NCBI GenBank assembly: GCA_963518955.1
Contig: CAUQKI010000018.1
Span: 1-36,658, forward strand
DNA length: 36,658 nucleotides
Direction of reading: 5' to 3'
DNA from: JABCPE02 sp963518955
GTDB lineage: Bacteria; Bacteroidota; Bacteroidia; Flavobacteriales; Weeksellaceae
The position numbers were made by a program, and so were the translations under genes. The notes beneath the pieces are model-generated. The model saw nothing but the letters and a program-made list of their open reading frames with translations, was not told the DNA's origin and did not search any database. Below are positions 6,960-14,092 of the stretch, one piece after another (positions within the stretch are counted from its first letter, which is position 1; each line of letters opens with the position of its first letter).

Positions 6960-8737
6960 TATTTTGAAAGATGATAATGTCTTAGCTGATGTTCCTTCTG
7001 GCGTGCATTGCTGAAACAAGACACTCGTTTTAGATAGCCTATCACTCTGGTAGCGTGGTCTATATCCTTGGAATGACAGCTGCTGCACTCGTACAGAGTT
7101 CGCTTGTCTATGTGGTCACAGTCGTTACAGATAGTAATACGAATATTAAAACAAAAATAATTACACCCTGCTAATGCTGTGGCATTCAGTAACTTGAGGA
7201 AACCTTCTTTGTTTGGAGTTTCTTCTAAATTGAGATGAAGAGCTGAGCCGCCATCCAGATATTGGATGATTTCTTTTCCGTGAAGAATAATTTTATCTAA
7301 AACATTAATCTTCTCGTTTTCAACAGGGTAGAAGTAGGAGTTATAGCACTCACGAGGTGAGAACAAGCCATCTTTTTTGTCCCAAATAGCATTTTTCACA
7401 CCGAGGTTTTCTGCTGGAACAAATTCCGTGTTGAACATATAGCCGTAGAGCTGTTTTGCCTTTTTATTTTCTTCGTAAATGATTTTAAGATAATGACTTA
7501 CGAAGTTTTTATAATCCGTATTGTTGCTTGCCTCTATACCCAGATATTCGGCAGCTTCCACCATTCCATTGATTCCGATGGTCAAAAATTGTTTATCCAA
7601 AGAAATAAAACCAGCATCATACACAGGCAGAAGTCCTGCGGCTTTGTATTCTTCTACTAATTTTCGGAAAGCAACCTGGTATTTATGAATTTTTTGAATT
7701 TCTTTAGCAATGTCTTTTTTTAGCTGGATTAGTCTATTGATATTCAGTGTTATAACATTAATAGAACCTGTCGCCACACCACCAGCACCGAGCGAATAGC
7801 TGAAGGTATTATCATTGATTTCGTTGCGCAGTCGGCAGCAGGAAGCTAGGCTGTCTGCACTTTCAGACTGATAAATGAAGAAAGAATTTCCCTCGCTGAG
7901 TTCTTCGGCACACATTTCCGCAAAATCACCATCCACAGGCTTGGTTCCATCTGTGAGCATAGCTGCGGTAACCACAGGGAAAGTCAAAATGGCTTTGGTT
8001 CTTTCTGCATTAAACCACTTCATAAAGAATTTTTGGAAACGAGAAAATCGCTTCCAGTCAGGGCGGGTCATATCAGGAAAGACAAAATCGCCAAACATGC
8101 TGTCAAAATAAGGCTTGTCATAAAGCGAAATGTTCCAGAATACGGACTGATATCCACGCGCTGCCGCTGGCTGATTGATTGCATAGACCACATGCTGTAA
8201 GTGGTTTTCTATGGTTTTGGTATTGGTTTCTAAATAATTTTCGCCAAAATCTTTCGCTGCAAAGTGGTCAAAATAAAGCAAAAACTCCACCGTTGCCAAA
8301 GCTCCAGCAAACTGCGAACTTACCGCAAAAACTAAATTCACAAACTCACCGCAGAAACTTTCCAAATGTTTTGGCGCTCTACTTTCTCCGCCTATTTTCA
8401 GAAGTCCGTCAAGCAGAAAAGGATACATGCTGATGGACACGCAGTAGGGTTTCAGAGAGGTTTCGTCATGGACATAGATTTCGTGGTTTTCTATCTGGCG
8501 AACATACTCATTTGCAGTCTCTTCATCAAAAAGACTTGCGATTTTTCTTCGCACCAGCTCGCGGTTGATTTGGATATTGATATCCTTGTTGATTTCAGCC
8601 TCCATGGTTGCGATGTTTTTGGAGGTTACATTTGCGTTTGCATCTACGGAAGAAGCCGATGCGGCGTTACCAGCTTTGATGTAATTTTGGATAAAATCAA
8701 TTTTTTCATTGATTTGTGAAGGTGTTAGACGAATCAT
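6959..8737 (-). CDS. nrdD: Anaerobic ribonucleoside-triphosphate reductase (class III)
   Basis: NrdD makes deoxyribonucleotides from ribonucleoside triphosphates without oxygen, using a glycyl radical. The 592-residue protein has no obvious N-terminal ATP-cone. Visible signatures: SSVDANANVTSKN (29-41); HDETSLKPYC with Cys99, the probable counterpart of T4 NrdD Cys79; LASCCRL with Cys300/Cys301, one of which should be the thiyl cysteine; a four-cysteine zinc site near the end (Cys537, 540, 551, 554); and the glycyl-radical loop RVIGYLKR with Gly567, 25 residues from the C-terminus. The enzyme needs NrdG, encoded 12 bases upstream. The oddity is its position inside a moxR/Bat operon and the TAATG junction with DUF58. 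Complete and apparently functional. Confidence 0.95.
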   Translation of the reverse strand: MIRLTPSQINEKIDFIQNYIKAGNAASASSVDANANVTSKNIATMEAEINKDINIQINRELVRRKIASLFDEETANEYVRQIENHEIYVHDETSLKPYCVSISMYPFLLDGLLKIGGESRAPKHLESFCGEFVNLVFAVSSQFAGALATVEFLLYFDHFAAKDFGENYLETNTKTIENHLQHVVYAINQPAAARGYQSVFWNISLYDKPYFDSMFGDFVFPDMTRPDWKRFSRFQKFFMKWFNAERTKAILTFPVVTAAMLTDGTKPVDGDFAEMCAEELSEGNSFFIYQSESADSLASCCRLRNEINDNTFSYSLGAGGVATGSINVITLNINRLIQLKKDIAKEIQKIHKYQVAFRKLVEEYKAAGLLPVYDAGFISLDKQFLTIGINGMVEAAEYLGIEASNNTDYKNFVSHYLKIIYEENKKAKQLYGYMFNTEFVPAENLGVKNAIWDKKDGLFSPRECYNSYFYPVENEKINVLDKIILHGKEIIQYLDGGSALHLNLEETPNKEGFLKLLNATALAGCNYFCFNIRITICNDCDHIDKRTLYECSSCHSKDIDHATRVIGYLKRVSCFSNARQKEHQLRHYHLSK

Positions 8738-8749
8738 GGTGTTAAATTT

Positions 8750-9202
8750 TTAATGTTTTACAAAATAATGATTTAGTAGTTTATTAGTTTTTACCTCTAT
8801 AAATTTTTGATTGGTTTTAGGGCTGTCCAATCCGCCCAATTCCGCTATCCAAGGCCCTGTTTTCAGCCAAGTGAGATGGTTTTTAATCTCATCCGAAACA
8901 TCTTCCATTCCTGTATAAAGACAGGTGTTTAGTCCGTTGTCTTCGGCTATTTTTAGTTTTTTTATCAAATCTTCTTCCTCCCATTCGCCTCCCATAAAGA
9001 GAACGCAGGAAATCATGCTTTTATATTTGTCTAAAAAATCTGCAAAAAGCTCATCAGTCAATATTTCTCCGCTTCCGTTTTTCCATAAAAATGGCGAGTG
9101 ACAGCCTTCGCACCGCAGAGGACAGCCTGTGATACTGAAACAAAGGCTGATCTGCCCAGGGACTTCCTGCAGCACGACTTGTATGTCATGATAGCGGAGC
9201 AT
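8750..9202 (-). CDS. nrdG: Anaerobic ribonucleotide reductase activating protein (radical SAM)
   Basis: NrdG uses a [4Fe-4S] cluster and S-adenosylmethionine to make the glycyl radical on NrdD. The 150-residue length is typical. The cluster motif CPLRCEGC (Cys27, Cys31, Cys34) follows the family's VPGQISLCFSITG lead-in, and LFMGGEWEEEDL (about 68-79) is the GGE-type SAM-binding motif. The gene sits 7 bases downstream of the moxR stop and 12 bases before nrdD, so it is transcribed with both. No separate promoter or NrdR-box-like pair is apparent in these short gaps, which means its expression should follow moxR. Confidence 0.95.
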   Translation of the reverse strand: MLRYHDIQVVLQEVPGQISLCFSITGCPLRCEGCHSPFLWKNGSGEILTDELFADFLDKYKSMISCVLFMGGEWEEEDLIKKLKIAEDNGLNTCLYTGMEDVSDEIKNHLTWLKTGPWIAELGGLDSPKTNQKFIEVKTNKLLNHYFVKH

Positions 9203-9209
9203 TTTTCCG

Positions 9210-10214
9210 TTAAGGAGCTTGTATTTTGCTCAAAATTTTATCTATAATATTTTCTGTGCTGATGTTTTCCGCTTCCGCTTCAAAAGTAAGCCCTATACGA
9301 TGGCGAAGAACATCTTTTGCGATGCTTTTTACATCTTCTGGAATCACGAAAGCCCTGTTTTTAAGGAATGCCACAGCACGAGAGGCGATAGCCAAGTTGA
9401 TAGATGCCCTCGGTGAAACTCCAAAACTGATGTAATCTTTCAATTCTGCAAGTCCGTACTGCTCAGGATAACGGGTCGCAAAAACCATATCAAGAATATA
9501 TTTTTCTATCTTTTCATCAAGGTAAATCTGGTTGATGAGTTCCTTCGCTTCGGAGATGTTTTCTAGTGAAATTACTGGTTTTATCTTCGGCTGGTGGGCT
9601 GTAGCTACCATACGCATTACCTTTCGCTCATCTTCAAAAGAAGGATAGTCTATCTTGCATTTCAGCATAAAACGGTCACTCTGCGCTTCTGGCAGGAGGT
9701 AAGTTCCCTCTTGGTCTATCGGGTTCTGCGTTGCTAAAACCAAGAAAGGTTTTGGCAGCGGCATGGTCTCATCGCCTATGGTTACTTGTTTTTCCTGCAT
9801 GGCTTCCAAGAGAGCAGACTGCACTTTGGAAGGCGCACGGTTGATTTCATCCGCTAAAACGAAATTAGCGAAAATAGGTCCTTTTTTGACCAAAAAATCA
9901 TTTTCTTTGACATTATAAATCATCGTCCCGATGACATCCGCAGGGAGCAGGTCGGGAGTAAATTGTATTCTGGAAAATTCTCCACTTACAGCCTCGGAAA
10001 GGGTCTTGATAGCCAAGGTTTTTGCCAACCCAGGAACTCCTTCCAGCAGGATGTGTCCATTTCCGAGAAGTCCTATGAGAAGGCGCTCTACCATGTATTC
10101 CTGTCCGATGATGGCTTTATTGATTTCTTCCTTTAAAAGGGAGAAATGATGGTTCTGAACTTGTATTTTTTCAGTTAATATTTTTATTTCTTCGGCTTGA
10201 TGTAATTCTGACAT
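9210..10214 (-). CDS. MoxR-family AAA+ ATPase
   Basis: MoxR ATPases act as chaperone-like motors that mature or activate partner complexes, typically with DUF58 and VWA proteins. The 334-residue protein has Walker A GVPGLAKT (59-66), Walker B FVLADEINRAP (118-128), a SALLEAMQEKQVTIGD segment and sensor-type LATQNPIDQEGTY, then the C-terminal lid (FGVSPRASINLAIASRAVAF). The frame is open to 10247, but the family start is MSELHQAEEIKIL at 10214; the extra 11 residues (MLEIYPLILTI) look like translated leader. First gene of the operon moxR-nrdG-nrdD-DUF58-batD-like-batA. It is divergent from the remnant dinB start (154 bases apart). Confidence 0.92.
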   Translation of the reverse strand: MSELHQAEEIKILTEKIQVQNHHFSLLKEEINKAIIGQEYMVERLLIGLLGNGHILLEGVPGLAKTLAIKTLSEAVSGEFSRIQFTPDLLPADVIGTMIYNVKENDFLVKKGPIFANFVLADEINRAPSKVQSALLEAMQEKQVTIGDETMPLPKPFLVLATQNPIDQEGTYLLPEAQSDRFMLKCKIDYPSFEDERKVMRMVATAHQPKIKPVISLENISEAKELINQIYLDEKIEKYILDMVFATRYPEQYGLAELKDYISFGVSPRASINLAIASRAVAFLKNRAFVIPEDVKSIAKDVLRHRIGLTFEAEAENISTENIIDKILSKIQAP

Positions 10215-10312
10215 AATTGTTAAAATGAGTGGGTAAATTTCTAACAAAAATGTTTAATAATCAAAAAATAAGTATTAAAGTTTGTTAAAAAACGAATCTA
10301 GCCAAATCAATT

Positions 10313-10343
10313 TTGTTTAATCCAATTAAATAGATTATTTTTG
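10313..10343 (+). promoter_or_regulatory. Native dinB promoter (TTG-N20-TATTTTTG)
   Basis: TTG at 10313-10315 and TATTTTTG at 10336-10343 are 20 bases apart, close to the Bacteroidota consensus. The -7 element ends 24 bases before the ATG at 10368 of the dinB 5' remnant. This is the best evidence that the short remnant was the true start of a gene. The region 10215-10312 contains no other feature I can support except, presumably, the moxR promoter on the minus strand. Confidence 0.6.
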
Positions 10344-10367
10344 GATTTTTAAACAGAAAAATAGAAG

Positions 10368-10426
10368 ATGGATTATCACTTTGTGGCGCATCAGCAGATA
10401 AGGGAAAAACTGTGAAAGGTTCTTTT
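10368..10426 (+). pseudogene. 5' remnant of a DinB-family gene
   Basis: The frame reads MDYHFVAHQQIREKL and then meets TGA at 10413-10415, followed by AAG GTT CTT. This N-terminus fits DinB-like proteins of flavobacteria, and the frame continues through the shared TTCTTTT into the large 3' part at 12899, where the codons read CTT TTG GAA ACG. The joined ancestor would read REKL-x-KVLLETPFDALF, where x is now a stop; one substitution (for example TTA to TGA) explains it. The remnant has a good promoter upstream. It cannot make a functional protein and is a decaying fragment left by the insertion. Confidence 0.72.
10420..10426 (+). repeat. Left copy of 7-base direct repeat TTCTTTT at the insertion boundary
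   Basis: TTCTTTT here recurs at 12899-12905. The two copies are in register with the dinB reading frame on both sides, so they mark either a target duplication or the microhomology used when the foreign segment joined. Seven bases in AT-rich DNA can also recur by chance. Confidence 0.5.
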
Positions 10427-10565
10427 TTAAGTATTAATTGCTGAACAGACGAATAAAAGTTTATTTATTTTCTGCTTTCACCTATTTTTCAGGCTTTTTC
10501 AAGGTAAAACTTATTGGTGTTTATCCTTTTTTATGAAGTTTTTTATTTAAATGCGACAGCAACTT

Positions 10566-10580
10566 TGCAACTTGGTTGCA
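10566..10580. promoter_or_regulatory. Palindrome TGCAAC-TTG-GTTGCA, candidate metal-regulator operator
   Basis: A perfect inverted repeat with 6-base arms and a 3-base centre, preceded by another GCAAC at 10559-10563. It overlaps the -33 region of the ATPase promoter, where a repressor would block transcription. Palindromes of this size upstream of metal pumps are typical of metal-sensing regulators; which family binds here is unknown, and no regulator gene lies beside it. Confidence 0.5.
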
Positions 10581-10602
10581 TTCTCTTTTTTATTTACTTT
10601 TG
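10572..10602 (+). promoter_or_regulatory. Promoter of the P1B ATPase gene
   Basis: TACTTTTG at 10595-10602 is a -7 element; TTG occurs at 10572-10574 (20-base spacing) and at 10576-10578 (16-base spacing). It ends 30 bases before the ATG at 10633, and the palindrome at 10566-10580 covers its -33 half. Confidence 0.6.
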
Positions 10603-10632
10603 CATCGAAATTAGTAACAAATCTAAAAAACA

Positions 10633-12519
10633 ATGAAAAAGAAACTAATAAGAATCGGTCTAACCTCTGTGCTGTTACTAGTAGCATGGTTAACAGAGCG
10701 TAACTGTAATCTACCGATATGGCAAATACTCGTCATTTATCTTATTCCATATTTACTTATCAGCTACGATGTATTACACGAAGCTGTAGAAGGAATTATG
10801 GAGGGCGACCCTTTTGATGAGAATTTTCTTATGGCTGTTGCCACAATAGGAGCTTTCGTTGTGGGCTTTTTACCCAATGGCGAGCCTCAATTCTTAGAAG
10901 GCGTCTTCGTAATGTTATTCTTCCAAATTGGCGAATTGTTTGAACATTATGCTAAAGATAAAACTCGTGACTCCATTTCAGATCTAATGGATATACATCC
11001 AGACACAGCTAACGTTTTAAGAAATGGCGAATCAATCGTGGTAAATCCTTCTACTATTGCTGTTGGAGAAGTAGTTGTTATCAAACCAGGCGAAAAAATT
11101 CCGCTTGACGGAGAAGTAATTGAAGGTAGTTCAAGTTTAAATACGGTAGCACTAACAGGAGAAAGTGTTCCCAAGGATGTAGCATTTGGGGATTCTGTCA
11201 TATCTGGTTGCGTAAATATATCAGGAGTATTGAAGGTGAAAGTGAATAAAACTTTCAGCAATTCTACTGCATCCAAAATTTTAAATTTAGTAGAAGAAGC
11301 AAGCGAAAGCAAATCAAAAAGCGAATCTTTCATTCGTCGATTTGCACGAATTTACACACCTATAGTAGTTATTTCTGCCCTCTTTTTAGCGTTTATTCCG
11401 CCATTTTTTGCTGCAAGCTATACTGATGCTTTATTTACTTGGCTTTATCGTGCACTTACATTTCTTATTGTAAGTTGTCCATGTGCTTTAGTGATTTCCA
11501 TCCCTTTATCGTTCTTCTGTGGTATTGGTGGTGCTGGACACGTTGGTATTCTTATAAAAGGAGGCAACTATATGGAAGCATTAGCACGCACCAAAACAAT
11601 TGTATTCGACAAAACAGGCACACTAACCCGTGGTGTTTTTGAGGTGGAATCCATTCATCCAAATAATATTTCAGAACAGGAACTCTTGCATCTTGCAGCC
11701 CATGTAGAGCAATATTCTACTCACCCCATTGCTACTGCATTATGTAATGCCTACAAAGACAACTCTTGTGATTGTAAAGTTGAAAACATAAAAGAGATTG
11801 CCGGTCAAGGTATTTCTGCCGAAATCAACGGCAAAAACATATGTGTAGGAAATGAAAAAATGATGAAATCAATTGGAGCAGAAATAGCAAATTGCGACAA
11901 ATGTAATCACTTCAAAGGTACCATAATATATGTTGGGATAGACGGAGTATATGCTGGGCACATCATCATATCCGACCAAATAAAAACTGATTCTGCACAC
12001 GCTATTACATCATTAAAGAAAGTGGGAATAGAAAAAACTGTAATGTTAACAGGTGACCACAAAGAGGTTGCAAACTTTGTATCTGAGCAATTAGGTATAG
12101 ATGAGCATTATAGTGAACTAATGCCTGCCGATAAAGTTGAACATGTTGAACGCCTGCTTAACGAAAAATCGGCAAACAACACGCTTGCTTTTGTTGGCGA
12201 TGGAATAAACGATGCTCCAGTATTAGCTCGAGCAGATATTGGCATAGCCATGGGAGCACTTGGAAGTGATGCAGCCATAGAAGCTGCAGATGTAGTTTTA
12301 ATGGACGACAAACCTTCCAAAATTGTCAAAGCCATCGGTATTTCTCGTCGAACAATAGGCATTGCACGCCAAAATGCAATATTTGCTATTGGCGTTAAGG
12401 TTGCAGTACTTGCACTTTCCACCATTGGTATAGCAACAATGGGAATGGCAGTTTTTGCCGATGTAGGTGTTATGGTATTTGCCGTTTTAAATGCCACACG
12501 AGCTTTAAAGGTAAAATAA
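10633..12519 (+). CDS. Zn/Cd/Pb-type P1B-ATPase (ZntA/CadA-like)
   Basis: A 628-residue heavy-metal efflux pump of the inner membrane. The motifs are complete: TGES (175-178, actuator), SCPCALV with the CPC metal site (282-284), the phosphorylation site DKTGT (Asp326), HP (364-365) and GDGINDAP (522-529). Lys589 in the penultimate and Asp610 in the last membrane segment mark the Zn/Cd/Pb (P1B-2) class. It lacks the usual N-terminal heavy-metal-associated domain and starts directly with membrane segments. Instead, cysteines cluster in the nucleotide-binding domain (Cys371, 379, 381 and a CDKC at 421-424), which might sense metal (inference). It has its own promoter with an operator-like palindrome and lies on the segment inserted into dinB. 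Confidence 0.92.
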   Translation: MKKKLIRIGLTSVLLLVAWLTERNCNLPIWQILVIYLIPYLLISYDVLHEAVEGIMEGDPFDENFLMAVATIGAFVVGFLPNGEPQFLEGVFVMLFFQIGELFEHYAKDKTRDSISDLMDIHPDTANVLRNGESIVVNPSTIAVGEVVVIKPGEKIPLDGEVIEGSSSLNTVALTGESVPKDVAFGDSVISGCVNISGVLKVKVNKTFSNSTASKILNLVEEASESKSKSESFIRRFARIYTPIVVISALFLAFIPPFFAASYTDALFTWLYRALTFLIVSCPCALVISIPLSFFCGIGGAGHVGILIKGGNYMEALARTKTIVFDKTGTLTRGVFEVESIHPNNISEQELLHLAAHVEQYSTHPIATALCNAYKDNSCDCKVENIKEIAGQGISAEINGKNICVGNEKMMKSIGAEIANCDKCNHFKGTIIYVGIDGVYAGHIIISDQIKTDSAHAITSLKKVGIEKTVMLTGDHKEVANFVSEQLGIDEHYSELMPADKVEHVERLLNEKSANNTLAFVGDGINDAPVLARADIGIAMGALGSDAAIEAADVVLMDDKPSKIVKAIGISRRTIGIARQNAIFAIGVKVAVLALSTIGIATMGMAVFADVGVMVFAVLNATRALKVK

Positions 12520-12521
12520 GT

Positions 12522-12550
12522 ATATTCTTTTAACGCCACAAAAAGAATAT
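12522..12550 (+). terminator. Hairpin after the P1B ATPase
   Basis: A perfect 10-base inverted repeat, ATATTCTTTT and AAAAGAATAT, with a 9-base loop, starts 3 bases after the stop codon. The position fits a terminator, but the stem is AT-rich and no T-run follows, so termination strength is doubtful. Confidence 0.45.
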
Positions 12551-12673
12551 GCCAATACAAAAAACAATATAATATATAAAATCAAAATCAAAAGCGAATG
12601 CCTTCATATTGCAATTTATGCTTTATGGTGGCATTTTTTGTGCTTTAAAATCGCTTTATTCAATTTAAATAAG

Positions 12674-12681
12674 TACTTTTG
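12674..12681 (+). promoter_or_regulatory. -7 element upstream of the yitT fragment
   Basis: TACTTTTG matches TAnnTTTG, 23 bases before the ATG at 12705. No TTG at the usual distance. It is the nearest promoter-like site upstream of the dinB 3' part and rlmB and may now help to drive rlmB. Confidence 0.4.
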
Positions 12682-12704
12682 CAAAAAATAAATAGACTTA
12701 ATAA

Positions 12705-12920
12705 ATGGTTATAACAATTTCAAAAAGGGTACTTTATCGAGAAACTTTAGATTACATCATGATTGCTATCGGGTGTATCTCGTACAGCATTGGTTGGACC
12801 ATATTTTTACTTCCAAACGACATTAGTACGGGTGGTGTAGCAGGTTTATCATCTATTGTGTTTTGGGCATTCAATATTAAAGTTTCATATACCTACTTTT
12901 CTTTTGGAAACGCCTTTTGA
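12705..12920 (+). pseudogene. Truncated YitT-family membrane protein, 5' fragment
   Basis: The first 65 or so codons match the start of YitT (DUF161) membrane proteins: a short lead, then LDYIMIAIGCISYSIGWTIF (first membrane segment), LLPNDISTGGVAGLSSIVFW (the family's PxxISTGGVxGLS region) and FNIKVSYTYF. The homology stops at the junction near 12899-12905; GNAF and a TGA then come from the wrong frame of dinB. Full-length relatives have about 280-300 residues and several membrane segments, so this is a broken gene. The start and a -7 element are intact, so a 71-residue peptide could still be made. Confidence 0.75.
12899..12905 (+). repeat. Right copy of 7-base direct repeat TTCTTTT at the insertion boundary
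   Basis: Second copy of the sequence found at 10420-10426. To its left the DNA encodes yitT; to its right it encodes dinB. Confidence 0.5.
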
Positions 12921-13308
12921 TGCTCTTTTTGTGGTTCCAGATGGATTTAATAATCATATTTTTTGGAATATAGCCCATTGTGTAGCCACGCAGCAGCTTT
13001 TACATTATTACCTTACAGGAAATGATTTTAGAGTAGACCAAAAATGGGTAGAACTCTATAAAAAAGGAACTTTTCCGTGTTTTAGTGAAGAGGAGGAAGA
13101 TGTAGAAAATTTGGCTTTTATATTAAAAGAAACTTCCAGGCTGTTGGCTTCTGATTATGATGAAGGATATTTTGCTGAGTATAAAACTTATTCCACGAGT
13201 TTTGGATTAGAGTTGAAAAATATTGAAAATGCCATTATTTATAATAATATACATGAAGGGATTCATCTCGGACATGTTATGGCTCAAAGAAAAATTTTAT
13301 TAGGATAA
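12899..13308 (+). pseudogene. DinB-family protein, 3' part lacking its native start
   Basis: From LETPFDALFVVPDGFNNHIF onward this is a DinB-superfamily four-helix protein of flavobacterial type. The metal-binding histidine pattern is intact: FWNIAHCVATQQ on the second helix and HEGIHLGH near the end. Only about the first 22 residues are missing; they lie 2.5 kb upstream, beyond the insert. An ATG at 12856, inside the yitT fragment but in the dinB frame, could give a 150-residue chimera beginning MCFGHSILKFHIPTF, so a product is not excluded. DinB-superfamily proteins include metal-dependent thiol transferases and many of unknown role. The stop is 6 bases before rlmB, so the two were probably co-transcribed before the insertion. 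Confidence 0.72.
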
Positions 13309-13314
13309 AGAAAA

Positions 13315-14070
13315 ATGACAGATAGAAATCAAGATAAAAAAGACGGCTTTATATTCGGTCTGCGACCAGTGATAGAGGCCATAGAGGCAGGAAAAACCAT
13401 TGATAAAATTTTTATCCAAAATGGACTACAGGGCGATATCATCGCAGAACTGAAAAAATTACTTTCAAAGCACGGAATCAGGGCAAATTATGTCCCAGTG
13501 GAGAAACTAAACCGCTTTACCCGAAAAAATCATCAGGGCGTGGTGGCTTTCATCTCGGATGTTGCTTTTTATAAGGTGGAAGATGTTGTCCCACAGCTTT
13601 TTGAAGAGGGAAAAGTTCCGTTTTTATTGATTTTGGATAGATTGACCGATGTGCGAAACTTTGGGGCGATATGTAGAACTGCTGAATGCGTGGGCGTGGA
13701 TGCTGTAATTATCCCAGATAAAGGGGCGGCACCTATCAACTCTGATGCGATGAAAACTTCGGCAGGGGCAATTTATAATATTAAAATATGTAAAGAGAAA
13801 AACCTTGCTCATACGGTGGATTACCTTCAGCAGTCGGGAATATTGGTTTATGCCTCTACGGAAAAGGCACAGAAATTGCTCTACGATGTTGATTTTCGTG
13901 AGCCATGTGCCATCGTGATGGGTAATGAGGAAACAGGAATTTCTAAAGAAGTTCTCCATCACTCCGATGAAAAAATAAAACTCCCAATGCAGGGAAAAAC
14001 CCAGTCGCTCAATGTATCCGTGGCTTGTGGCGCGGTGCTTTATGAAGCGGTAAGACAGAGATTAAGTTAA
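13315..14070 (+). CDS. rlmB: 23S rRNA 2'-O-ribose methyltransferase (SPOUT/TrmH family)
   Basis: The 251-residue protein has an N-terminal rRNA-binding domain (FIFGLRPVIEAIEAGKTI, about 12-29, to about residue 80) and a C-terminal SPOUT knot. The SPOUT motifs are all present: LDRLTDVRNFGAICRTAE (motif 1), IVMGNEETGIS (motif 2) and LPMQGKTQSLNVSVACG (motif 3). The family methylates a ribose in 23S rRNA (G2251 in E. coli) with S-adenosylmethionine. The start follows the DinB stop by 6 bases; because of the insertion upstream, its transcription now has to begin within the foreign segment or further upstream. It is followed after 22 bases by a lipoprotein gene. Confidence 0.93.
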   Translation: MTDRNQDKKDGFIFGLRPVIEAIEAGKTIDKIFIQNGLQGDIIAELKKLLSKHGIRANYVPVEKLNRFTRKNHQGVVAFISDVAFYKVEDVVPQLFEEGKVPFLLILDRLTDVRNFGAICRTAECVGVDAVIIPDKGAAPINSDAMKTSAGAIYNIKICKEKNLAHTVDYLQQSGILVYASTEKAQKLLYDVDFREPCAIVMGNEETGISKEVLHHSDEKIKLPMQGKTQSLNVSVACGAVLYEAVRQRLS

Positions 14071-14092
14071 ACTTTAAAATAATAATTATAAA

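Larger units (their letters stand above)
10427..12898. mobile_element. Foreign DNA segment inserted in dinB (about 2.47 kb, no transposase)
   Basis: This segment interrupts the dinB-family gene. It holds about 200 bases of leader, a complete P1B metal ATPase with its own promoter and downstream hairpin, and the 5' end of a yitT-family gene cut off at the right junction. The proteins look more like those of Bacteroidales than of the surrounding flavobacterial genes (inference from sequence style, not from a search). There is no transposase or integrase. The ends share only AAGTA (10429-10433) and its complement (12894-12898), too little to call terminal inverted repeats. A fragment taken up by transformation and joined by microhomology is the simplest explanation. 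Confidence 0.65.

Noticed and set aside
6959..7088. Longer start of the DUF58 gene at 7088
   Set aside because: The extra residues would come from the end of nrdD in another frame; the family begins with MSRLDIKDIV at 6959.
12591..12657. Nested inverted repeats AAAGCGA/TCGCTTT and ATGCC/GGCAT
   Set aside because: The arms are short and unevenly spaced, so a shared stem is unlikely; no function is supported.
10429..12898. AAGTA and its complement at the insert ends as terminal inverted repeats
   Set aside because: Five bases are not enough in AT-rich DNA, and no transposase is present.
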